Source of the DNA: Nitrospiraceae bacterium
Lineage (GTDB): Bacteria; Nitrospirota; Nitrospiria; Nitrospirales; Nitrospiraceae
Assembly: GCA_035623075.1 (NCBI GenBank)
Contig: DASPUC010000016.1
Location: 1 to 35,856, forward strand
Length of the DNA stretch: 35,856 nucleotides
Direction: 5' to 3'
Each line of letters opens with the position of its first letter. Position 1 is the first letter of the stretch. Made by a program: the position numbers and the translations under genes. The notes below the pieces were generated by a model. That model was not told where the DNA came from. It saw only the letters and a list, made by a program, of their open reading frames with translations, and made no database searches. Of this stretch, positions 8,371 to 15,081 are shown one piece after another.

Positions 8371-9849
8371 TTACGGAGTCTTGGGAACGATCTGCTGCAG
8401 TTCGCTCTTGGCCTTTTCTTTCTCAGCACGCTGCTCTTCAACCAATGTGTAGGCCACGTAGTACTTGTAGATGTTGGAAACATAGGTCACCGTCTCCTCG
8501 CCGATCCGTTCGCCTGCGATGATCTCGACGTTGTTGAACCAGACGTGTGGATTGAGTCCCCGTTTTTCTGCTTCCTTCCTGAGCTTCTGGACACGTCCCG
8601 GTCCGGCGTTGTAGGCGGCAAATGAAAAGAGGAGCTTATTGCGGGCATCCATCGGTTCGTTGGCGAAGAATTCGTCACGCATCAAACTGATGTATTTGAC
8701 ACCTGCATGGATATTCGGTTCAACTTGCGTGATGTCGCCGGTGTTCATCTCCTTGCCGGTTGCGGGCATGAGTTGCATCACGCCGATTGCGCCGACTTCA
8801 CTCCTGGCGTTCTGATCGAGCAGGGATTCCTGGTACCCCTGTGCCATCATCAATAAATAATCGGTGTCATACTTGGCCCCGTACTTGCGAAAGAACTGAA
8901 CGGTCGCTTCGAACTTCTTGATCTCGCTTGCTGATGTCGCCGGCTTCACGATCTTGGTACTGCCGGCGTATTTCTTGACCAGTGCTTTCCCGAAGTCTGA
9001 TTTCTGGCCATACTTTTTGGCAAACACCGCAATTTCCGCTTTGAGCTTTGGGCTGTCTTTACGGATCATCCAGGCGATATCGCCTCCTTCGTTCACGACC
9101 ACGTCTTCGTGCGCCTTGAGCTTTTTGAAGACTTTTGCCCACAGGAGCGCCTGATATCGATCGACGACGACAATGCCAACGAGGCCGGCATTGACCATCT
9201 CCAGCAAGTCGTCGTCCTGAAGGTCCTCCGGAGCAACCTTGAGCAGCACCGGTTGTTTGTGCTCGTCCTTAAATCGCTCGTTGAGCCGTTCCAGATGTGT
9301 CCAGAAACTTGACGATTTGCGGACGAAGACTTCCTTACCAGAAAGGTCGTCAACGGAGGAAAGTTCCGGCGATGCCGGTCCCGTCACTACGATTTCCTTG
9401 ACGCCTCGAAAGAACGGTTCACCAAAATCGACTTGCTCGAGACGTTCTGGCGTAATCGTCAAGATGCCAGCGGCGATGTCGCCTCGTCCTTCAAGCAACC
9501 CCGGAATCAGCTCGTCGCGCGATGTCGGGACGAAGACGACATGAATGCGGATATGTTTCCCTTGCGTCTTATATTTCTGGTTGATCTCATTCTCGAATGC
9601 CTTGAGGAGTTCGTATTCGGCACCCGTTTGCCTGATCCCGATGAGCCAGTACGATGTGCGAGATGGGGCCACGAGTGCACGAATGACCCGGCGTTGGACC
9701 ATGCCGTCCAGGTCCCCGGTCCAGGGCTTGAGGACTGGAGCCTGTTTCAGATCATGCTTCTTCGGTGACGGCTGATCCTGCGCGAGGGCGGCGAGTGAAA
9801 GCGAAAGCGTCGTAGATAGGCAGACGATGCTCAGAAGAGCAGACTTCAT
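8371..9849 (-). CDS. MltF-like membrane-bound lytic murein transglycosylase (SBP_bac_3 + SLT domains)
   Basis: This protein is predicted to cleave peptidoglycan glycan strands in the periplasm. The chosen ATG gives 492 residues and a clear signal peptide ending at LAALAQ; the frame is also open from a GTG at 9870, but that adds seven residues ahead of the signal sequence. Residues about 50-270 match the solute-binding-protein family 3 fold that regulates MltF. The SLT domain follows, with the catalytic glutamate in GYQESLLDQNA (E341), then GVMQLMPAT and AAYNAGPGRV, all standard for family 1 lytic transglycosylases. It lies downstream of the DUF3313 genes, all on the minus strand. MltF in E. 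coli is lipidated, whereas here no lipobox cysteine is seen. Confidence 0.9.
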   Translation of the reverse strand: MKSALLSIVCLSTTLSLSLAALAQDQPSPKKHDLKQAPVLKPWTGDLDGMVQRRVIRALVAPSRTSYWLIGIRQTGAEYELLKAFENEINQKYKTQGKHIRIHVVFVPTSRDELIPGLLEGRGDIAAGILTITPERLEQVDFGEPFFRGVKEIVVTGPASPELSSVDDLSGKEVFVRKSSSFWTHLERLNERFKDEHKQPVLLKVAPEDLQDDDLLEMVNAGLVGIVVVDRYQALLWAKVFKKLKAHEDVVVNEGGDIAWMIRKDSPKLKAEIAVFAKKYGQKSDFGKALVKKYAGSTKIVKPATSASEIKKFEATVQFFRKYGAKYDTDYLLMMAQGYQESLLDQNARSEVGAIGVMQLMPATGKEMNTGDITQVEPNIHAGVKYISLMRDEFFANEPMDARNKLLFSFAAYNAGPGRVQKLRKEAEKRGLNPHVWFNNVEIIAGERIGEETVTYVSNIYKYYVAYTLVEEQRAEKEKAKSELQQIVPKTP

Positions 9850-9914
9850 AGATCTTTGCTGGGCGAGCACGATCCAACCCGAGTGAGTTGGATCGCACTC
9901 ATATCTCAGCTCAG

Positions 9915-9953
9915 CTCACTTCTAACTCCTTACTTCTCACTTTTCACTTCCCC
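9915..9953 (-). repeat. Degenerate purine-rich repeat between DUF3313 and mltF-like genes
   Basis: On the minus strand the words GAAGTGAAAAGTGAGAAG and TAAGGAGTTAGAAGTGAG repeat a loose AGTGAGAAG unit. The stretch fills much of the gap between the stop of the first DUF3313 gene and the start of the transglycosylase gene. It is compositionally like the stretches at 7530-7590 and 12440-12508. Confidence 0.45.
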
Positions 9954-9954
9954 A

Positions 9955-10677
9955 TTAGGCCTTCGGCTCGACGCAGTTCATCCCCCCACGCCACTGGCAC
10001 AAACGATATCGAGCTTTTTCGGCCCAATAACGGTACGCCTCCTCCACGTCGTTCCAGGAATTGGTTACGCCGCTCAGACTCTTCGTGCCGCCACGGCGGT
10101 CAACCGCCGCAACAAGCAGTGTTCCGGACTCTCCATCCGTCGCCTTCATTTCCACGCTCGCACTACCTGTGAACGCCGATACCCCGGTTGCCATGCTCTT
10201 CATGCCGGAAAGCATGCGTGTCTGCGGGATCACGCTTGTCACTGTATCAAGCACGGCATTCGATTCCCCCGCTTCGGTAATGGCCACTTGGGCATGAAGC
10301 ACGCCCGGACCGCCTTGGCTCGTCATCTCGTAATCTTTTCTGAGTTGTTCGTCGAGCTTCGACCACAACAGCGCTGCCAGTCGCTGCCGGTCTTCGACTG
10401 AGACCTCCTTGAGCTGAGAGTCTTTCTGGCTCATCCAGATGGTCACCGGCTCTAGCCAAATCTTCTTGTACTTGCGCCAATCTACATTGGGATTTTTGTA
10501 GACCCACAAGGCCGTATTTTCGGCCCCTTGGGCGAACGCGCTGCGTTCCCCCTCCTTTAGCATGGAATAGTCCCCGAGGAAGCCGGATTTCTCCACCGAC
10601 TTGGCCTCTTGCGTTGAAGCACAGCCCCCAACTCCTAGGACAACACCGAGCAGCACTAGATATGTAATGCGACGCAT
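9955..10677 (-). CDS. DUF3313-type lipoprotein, tandem copy A
   Basis: This is a 240-residue predicted outer-membrane or periplasmic lipoprotein of unknown function. The signal peptide ends at a VGGC lipobox with Cys19. The FLGDYS..LKEGERS segment just after it and the WLEPVTIW and EEAYRYWAEKARYRLCQWRGG segments resemble the DUF3313 family. Two cysteines near the C-terminus may pair. It is the downstream member of a tandem pair with the gene at 10732-11454: same length, no gaps in a by-eye alignment, and roughly three quarters identical. The two genes also share the ribosome binding site AAGGAGGCGGA. I cannot assign a biochemical role. Confidence 0.85.
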   Translation of the reverse strand: MRRITYLVLLGVVLGVGGCASTQEAKSVEKSGFLGDYSMLKEGERSAFAQGAENTALWVYKNPNVDWRKYKKIWLEPVTIWMSQKDSQLKEVSVEDRQRLAALLWSKLDEQLRKDYEMTSQGGPGVLHAQVAITEAGESNAVLDTVTSVIPQTRMLSGMKSMATGVSAFTGSASVEMKATDGESGTLLVAAVDRRGGTKSLSGVTNSWNDVEEAYRYWAEKARYRLCQWRGGMNCVEPKA

Positions 10678-10731
10678 ATCCGCCTCCTTCTTATCGAACA
10701 GTACGGAGCCTAGCCCTTACTTCGCAATGCC

Positions 10732-11454
10732 TCAAGCCTTCGGCTCGACGCAATTCGTTCCTCCTCGCCATTGGCACAATCGATAGCGGAGCTTCTCGGC
10801 CCAAAACCGGTAGGCTTCCTCCACATCGTTCCAGGAATTCGTGACACCGCTCAGACTTTTCGTTCCCCCACGCCGGTCGACCGCTTCGAATAGGATGGTA
10901 CCGGTCTCGGTGTCCACAATTTTGCCCTCAACGCTTGCACTGCCGGTGAATCCTGATACCCCGGTCGCCATACCCTTTGCCCCGGTGAGGAGGCGTGTCT
11001 GCGGGATGATGCTTGTGATTGTGTCCAGGACCGCCCAAGACTCGCCGGCCTCGGTGATGGCGACTTGGAGTTGCATCACATCCGGACCCGCTTGTCCCGT
11101 CATCTCGTAATCCTTCCTCAGCTGTTCATCGAGCTTCGACCACAAGAGAGCAGTCAGCCGCTGCCGATCTTCGGGGGACACGTCCTTCAGCTGAGAGTCC
11201 TTCTGACTCATCCAGATAGTCACCGGGTCCAGCCGAACCTTCTTGTACTTGGACCAATCCGCCGCAGGGTTCTTGTAGATCAACAAGGCCGTGTCGCCGC
11301 TTCCTTCGCTGATCGTGCTGCGCTCACCCTCTTTCAGCAGCGAATAGTCCCCGAGAAAGCCGGACTTTTCCACCGACTTGGCCTCTTGTGTTGCGGCACA
11401 GCCGATTACTCCACCAAGAATTGAAACCGCCAATAGGCTCACGATGACGCGCAT
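10732..11454 (-). CDS. DUF3313-type lipoprotein, tandem copy B
   Basis: This is the upstream member of the tandem pair, also 240 residues, with a VIGC lipobox (Cys19). The segments FLGDYS, PVTIWMSQKDSQLK, LLWSKLDEQLRKDYEMT, VDRRGGTKSLSGVTNSWNDV and the extreme C-terminus NCVEPKA are identical or nearly so in both copies. Differences cluster around residues 45-65 and 130-180. AAGGAGGCGGAG sits directly before the ATG, and the gap between the two genes is 54 bases. The pattern indicates duplication followed by divergence of parts of the mature protein. Family assignment is from sequence resemblance; function is unknown. Confidence 0.85.
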   Translation of the reverse strand: MRVIVSLLAVSILGGVIGCAATQEAKSVEKSGFLGDYSLLKEGERSTISEGSGDTALLIYKNPAADWSKYKKVRLDPVTIWMSQKDSQLKDVSPEDRQRLTALLWSKLDEQLRKDYEMTGQAGPDVMQLQVAITEAGESWAVLDTITSIIPQTRLLTGAKGMATGVSGFTGSASVEGKIVDTETGTILFEAVDRRGGTKSLSGVTNSWNDVEEAYRFWAEKLRYRLCQWRGGTNCVEPKA

Positions 11455-11536
11455 CTCCGCCTCCTTTTCAGATTAGCGTGCGGACGATTCAACCGGACGA
11501 ACCGTCCCGTATCCTATGATCCCAAGTGCCCAACCT

Positions 11537-12355
11537 TCAATACACCTCGGGGATAAAGTTCCTTCTTTTTAACGTCGTCTGATCGTCGTATTTATATTTC
11601 TTCGAGCGCTTGGGGAGTTTTATTTTCTCTCGTGGCAGTTTTTTGTACGGAATCCGCGACAGCAAATGGGTGATGCAGTTGAGGCGTGCCCGCTTTTTAT
11701 CGTCCGAACGGACGATATACCATGGCGCGTGTTTCGAATCGGTGGCTTCCAGCATCCGATCGCGCGCGCGCGAGTACTCGTACCATTTCTCGAGGGAGGG
11801 CAGGTCCATCGGGCTCAGCTTCCACTGACGCAATGGATCGTCGACTCTAGCCTGGAAACGCCGCTTCTGCTCCTCATGACTCACTTCGAGCCAGTATTTG
11901 ATCAATATAATCCCGTTTTCCACGATGACTCCCTCAAACTTCGGACCGAGTTCGAGGGAACGCTCGTATTGTTCCTTGGTGCAGAAACCCATGACGTGTT
12001 CAACCCCAAGACGGTTGTACCAGCTGCGGTCCCATATGATGATTTCACCAGCTGCCGGGAAGTGCGCCATGTAACGTTGGATGTACATCTGGGTTTTCTC
12101 GCGATCGGAAGGAGCTGGAAGCGCCACAAGGCGGAATATGCGTGGGCTCACACGTTCGGTGATGGCGCGTATCGTGCCGCCCTTCCCGGCGCCGTCTCGT
12201 CCCTCGAACACGACCATGATCCGAAGGCCTTTCTCTTTCACCCAGGCCTGCAAATGGCATAATTCCGCCTGCAGTCGGCGCAGTTCTTTCTCGTATTCTT
12301 TCCGCTTCAGCTTTTTCTTGCCGTTGTCGGCATCCCCGCTATCTTTGTGCGCCAT
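11537..12355 (-). CDS. ppk2: Polyphosphate kinase 2 (PPK2 family)
   Basis: PPK2 transfers phosphate between polyphosphate and nucleoside di- or monophosphates. The 272-residue single-domain protein has the Walker A motif GRDGAGKGG (52-60), a Walker B-like DRSWYNR (109-115), and the lid-region sequence with RFQARVDDPLRQWKLSPMD, all characteristic of the family. The length and single domain fit class I enzymes, which mostly phosphorylate diphosphates, but class cannot be settled by eye. The N-terminus is lysine-rich (about residues 13-25). AAGGGGG lies just before the ATG. The glgX gene upstream runs in the same direction, which ties polyphosphate use to glycogen use in this locus. Confidence 0.93.
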   Translation of the reverse strand: MAHKDSGDADNGKKKLKRKEYEKELRRLQAELCHLQAWVKEKGLRIMVVFEGRDGAGKGGTIRAITERVSPRIFRLVALPAPSDREKTQMYIQRYMAHFPAAGEIIIWDRSWYNRLGVEHVMGFCTKEQYERSLELGPKFEGVIVENGIILIKYWLEVSHEEQKRRFQARVDDPLRQWKLSPMDLPSLEKWYEYSRARDRMLEATDSKHAPWYIVRSDDKKRARLNCITHLLSRIPYKKLPREKIKLPKRSKKYKYDDQTTLKRRNFIPEVY

Positions 12356-12439
12356 CGAGTCCCCCTTACCCTAGAGATGTCCTGCACGTTTCGCATTTAT
12401 TTCTGGCCGGTGGAGTATACATATCGAACCGGTCGGCGT

Positions 12440-12508
12440 ACAGTCCTTCCTTCTCACGCCTTAGCTTTCAGATTTCAGCTCTTAGCCTTCACTCCTCCCC
12501 TCTCCTTT
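12440..12508 (-). repeat. Degenerate purine-rich repeat spanning the glgX 3' end and gap to ppk2
   Basis: Minus-strand words GAGTGAAGGCTAAGAG, CTGAAATCTGAAAGCTAAGG and CGTGAGAAGGAAGG form a loose repeat. It overlaps the last codons of glgX and is similar in make-up to 7530-7590 and 9915-9953. A REP-like palindrome adjoins it at 12511. Confidence 0.45.
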
Positions 12509-14649
12509 TTCCTCTCCCCAATTGGGAGAGGAGCAGGTGCGGGCGCCAAGTCGGCAAAGAGCACCACCACAGAGCGCGACTCAGCTCGATACAGATACCC
12601 GGGAATCATCGGAGCAGATTTCCACGAAACAATGTCGGTGGGCGAGTCGAGGGCCGTATCGATCCATCGTCGCCATGGATTTGCGCTCCCGTTGTCCACC
12701 GGAGGCAATTCGAACTCAAGCGGCTCCCAATATCCGTTCAGGATCACATGGATCAGATGTTGTTCCTTCTTCATCTCCACAGAGAACGCCACGCTGTGCG
12801 AATGGGGGTTCCAATCCGGCTGTCCGATTTTGGTGCCGTGCCAGGCCTTATTCGCCTGTGCGATCAGTTCGGTCAAGCTCAGATGCTGACGCTCATGCTC
12901 CACATCCCGCAAGATCCGCCTCTCGTTGAGCAACGTCACGAACCGAAGCACGTCGGCATGTTTAGTCACCAGTGTCCAATCGAACCAGTTGATCTCGTTG
13001 TCATGGCAGTAGGCATTGTTGTTGCCGCGCTGCGTGCGGCGTACTTCGTCACCCATCAGAATCATGGGCATCCCGATCGAGAGGAGCGTGACCGTGAGGA
13101 AATTCTTCACTTGCCGGTTCCGAAGCTTCTCCACTGCGGGATCATCGGTCGGTCCCTCGACACCGCAGTTCCAGCTCCGGTTGTCGTTGGCCCCGTCACG
13201 GTTGTCTTCGCCGTTCGCTTCGTTGTGCTTTTGGTTGTAGGAAACGAGATCATTCAGCGTAAACCCGTCGTGACACGTCACGAAGTTCACACTCTGCTCG
13301 GGCTCACGATGCTCGTGCCCGTAAATCTCCGGGCTTCCGACCATGCGATCGGCAAAACGCGCCAGCGAGCCCTCTTCGCTGAGGAAGAAGCTGCGGGCAT
13401 CGTCGCGGAACCGTCCGTTCCATTCCTTCCAGCTGTCCCCGATGAAACTTCCGACCTGGTACAGCCCGGCTGCGTCCCACGCCTCGGCGATGAGCTTGGT
13501 GCCGGCCAGCAATGGGTCCGACTCGATATCCCACAGTACCGGAGGGCTCGGCATCACGCAGCCAGATGCATCGCGCGTCAGGATCGACGCGAGATCGAAC
13601 CGGAACCCGTCCACGTGCATCTCGTGGACCCAATACCGGAGGCTGTCCACGATCATCCGGCGGACGATCGGATGGTTGGCATTAAGTGTGTTCCCTGTAC
13701 CGGTGTAGTTGGCGTAGCGGGACCGGTCTTCCTCGAGAATGTAGTACGCGTTGTTGTCCAGGCCGCGAAAACAGAGCGTCGGCCCGCGCTGATCGCTCTC
13801 GGCCGTGTGATTGAACACCACATCGAGAATGACTTCGATACCGGCCCGGTGCAGCGCCTTGACCATGTCGCGAAATTCATCGACGGGACCCAGTGGATCC
13901 TGCCGCGAGCTATAGGCCTGGTGGGGAGCGAAGAAGGAGACCGGTGCATAGCCCCAGTAATTCGTTTTCCCTGGCGGACAATCCTGGGGATCAAATTGGA
14001 AGACAGGCAATAGTTCAACGGCGGTGATCCCCAGTTCTTGGAGATAAGGGATTTTTTCGATGAGACCGGCATAGGTGCCGCGTTTTTTTTCAAGAACTCC
14101 CGAACTGGGATGGCGGGTAAAGCCGCGCACGTGCATCTCGTACACGATGGTCCGAGCGGAGGGCCGTTTCAGCGGCACATCGCCTTCCCAATCGTACTCA
14201 GATGAGTTCACCACGACGCTCTTCATCGCGGTCGCGGCATTGTCACCTTCCTCACTGGCGGCATCACGACTGTATCGTTTTGGCATCACAACGCCACGGC
14301 CATAGGGATCGAGCAGCACTTTGTTGTGATCGAAGCGCATGCCCTGCCCTGGATCGCAAAGCCCGCGAACACGATATCCATAGATCTGTCCAGTCTGAAC
14401 ACCAGGTACGAAGGCATGCCAATAATGGTAGGTGCGGTTGGATACGGGATCGAGGACGATCACACTCGCCGCCCTTGCGTCATTCGGCTGATCAAAGAAC
14501 AGCAGCTCCACACCGGTGGCGTCACGCGAATACAGGCTGAAGTTGACGCCGCTGTGCATGACGGTCGCGCCGAGAGGAGAGCTATTGCCAGTCTCCTGTG
14601 TGCTCAACTCCATAGATGCTCGAGCTGGTAGGGCTCTCTGCTTTTTCAA
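12475..14649 (-). CDS. glgX: Glycogen debranching enzyme GlgX (isoamylase type, GH13)
   Basis: This enzyme hydrolyses alpha-1,6 branches of glycogen or its limit dextrin. The 724-residue protein has an N-terminal CBM48-like domain (about 25-130) and a GH13 barrel. The conserved regions are DVVFNH (276-281), GFRFDLA with nucleophile D352, LIAEAWD with acid/base E389, and VTCHDGF with D461. The GlgX-specific segment HNEANGEDNRDGANDN follows. The start is TTG at 14647-14649, supported by AAGAGGAGGA six bases upstream. The natural end appears to be near YRAESRSVVVLFADL. The last 24 or so residues (APAPAPLPIGERKKERGG...) are encoded by a REP-like palindrome and repeat DNA. The gene diverges from the glycosidase genes at 15082 onward. 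Confidence 0.95.
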   Translation of the reverse strand: MKKQRALPARASMELSTQETGNSSPLGATVMHSGVNFSLYSRDATGVELLFFDQPNDARAASVIVLDPVSNRTYHYWHAFVPGVQTGQIYGYRVRGLCDPGQGMRFDHNKVLLDPYGRGVVMPKRYSRDAASEEGDNAATAMKSVVVNSSEYDWEGDVPLKRPSARTIVYEMHVRGFTRHPSSGVLEKKRGTYAGLIEKIPYLQELGITAVELLPVFQFDPQDCPPGKTNYWGYAPVSFFAPHQAYSSRQDPLGPVDEFRDMVKALHRAGIEVILDVVFNHTAESDQRGPTLCFRGLDNNAYYILEEDRSRYANYTGTGNTLNANHPIVRRMIVDSLRYWVHEMHVDGFRFDLASILTRDASGCVMPSPPVLWDIESDPLLAGTKLIAEAWDAAGLYQVGSFIGDSWKEWNGRFRDDARSFFLSEEGSLARFADRMVGSPEIYGHEHREPEQSVNFVTCHDGFTLNDLVSYNQKHNEANGEDNRDGANDNRSWNCGVEGPTDDPAVEKLRNRQVKNFLTVTLLSIGMPMILMGDEVRRTQRGNNNAYCHDNEINWFDWTLVTKHADVLRFVTLLNERRILRDVEHERQHLSLTELIAQANKAWHGTKIGQPDWNPHSHSVAFSVEMKKEQHLIHVILNGYWEPLEFELPPVDNGSANPWRRWIDTALDSPTDIVSWKSAPMIPGYLYRAESRSVVVLFADLAPAPAPLPIGERKKERGGVKAKS
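12511..12531. repeat. REP-like palindrome read as part of the glgX C-terminus
   Basis: CCTCTCCC (12511-12518) and GGGAGAGG (12524-12531) form an 8-bp stem with loop CAATT. The downstream GAGCAGGTGCGGGC resembles the tail that follows extragenic palindromes of this type in other bacteria. No T-run follows in the glgX direction, so it does not look like an intrinsic terminator. It lies in frame inside glgX. Confidence 0.6.
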
Positions 14650-14840
14650 AGCGCGTCCTCCTCTTGAGCTTTGTCACACTGGAAATACTGCAATAATCGA
14701 AGGCCAAGCAACACGTGTGCCTTATTTCTCACCGACAAGAATAGACGTCCCTGGGGATCGTAATCTTTTAAGTTTGCATCGGCGATCTTTCCAAAATCAA
14801 TGGTCACCAATGAGGCGTTTTGGGGCAGCCTCCTACTCAA
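14646..14840 (-). CDS. Possible small protein coupled to glgX
   Basis: An open frame of up to 64 codons ends with a TGA overlapping the TTG start of glgX (TTGA), an arrangement typical of translational coupling. The product has a mixed, protein-like composition (VTIDFGKIADANLKDYDPQG, then LFLSVRNKAHVLLGLRLLQY). I recognise no family. The start is unclear: the longest version begins at TTG with no good Shine-Dalgarno, and an AGGAGG lies inside the frame at 14826-14831 without a well-spaced start after it. It could equally be an untranslated leader. Confidence 0.3.
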   Translation of the reverse strand: MSRRLPQNASLVTIDFGKIADANLKDYDPQGRLFLSVRNKAHVLLGLRLLQYFQCDKAQEEDAL

Positions 14841-15081
14841 GCCTGACGACTAATGCGCCAGCAGACGATGATTTCATTGGGATTCGGTGAAAATCTGTGC
14901 CCAGTGCAACGCCCCCATCCCGCCGCGAAGGTCCGTCCGCACCAGATGATTTTTCCATGCTAAATCGCTATACTCTGCTTCTTTTTCTGACCCCTTGCGC
15001 AAGAAAGAGGAGGAGATTTTCTTGCAGGGTGCCAAACCGCGTTGAACGGTATTTCTGGATCATGCATTGTAGGAGGACATA
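14650..15081. other. Divergent intergenic region between glgX and the GH63-like glucosidase
   Basis: This 432-base gap separates divergent carbohydrate operons and should hold promoters for both. Apart from the small frame at 14646-14840, I see only a -10-like TATACT at 14969-14974 on the plus strand with no good -35 partner, and the Shine-Dalgarno AGGAGG at 15071-15076. I found no clear operator palindrome or terminator hairpin. Confidence 0.5.
14656..14665 (-). promoter_or_regulatory. Ribosome binding site that fixes the TTG start of glgX
   Basis: AAGAGGAGGA on the minus strand ends six bases before TTG at 14649. No ATG has a comparable site nearby, so the rare TTG start is preferred over the internal ATG at residue 13. 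Confidence 0.7.

Noticed and set aside
11490-11510. Short hairpin GGACG-AAC-CGTCC between ppk2 and the DUF3313 gene
   Set aside because: The stem is only five pairs and has no T-run in either direction, so it is not a credible intrinsic terminator.
12748-14013. Open frame of 421 codons on the plus strand
   Set aside because: It lies entirely antisense to glgX, whose catalytic motifs are intact, and its product (rich in His, Arg and Val) matches nothing. It is a GC-driven shadow frame.
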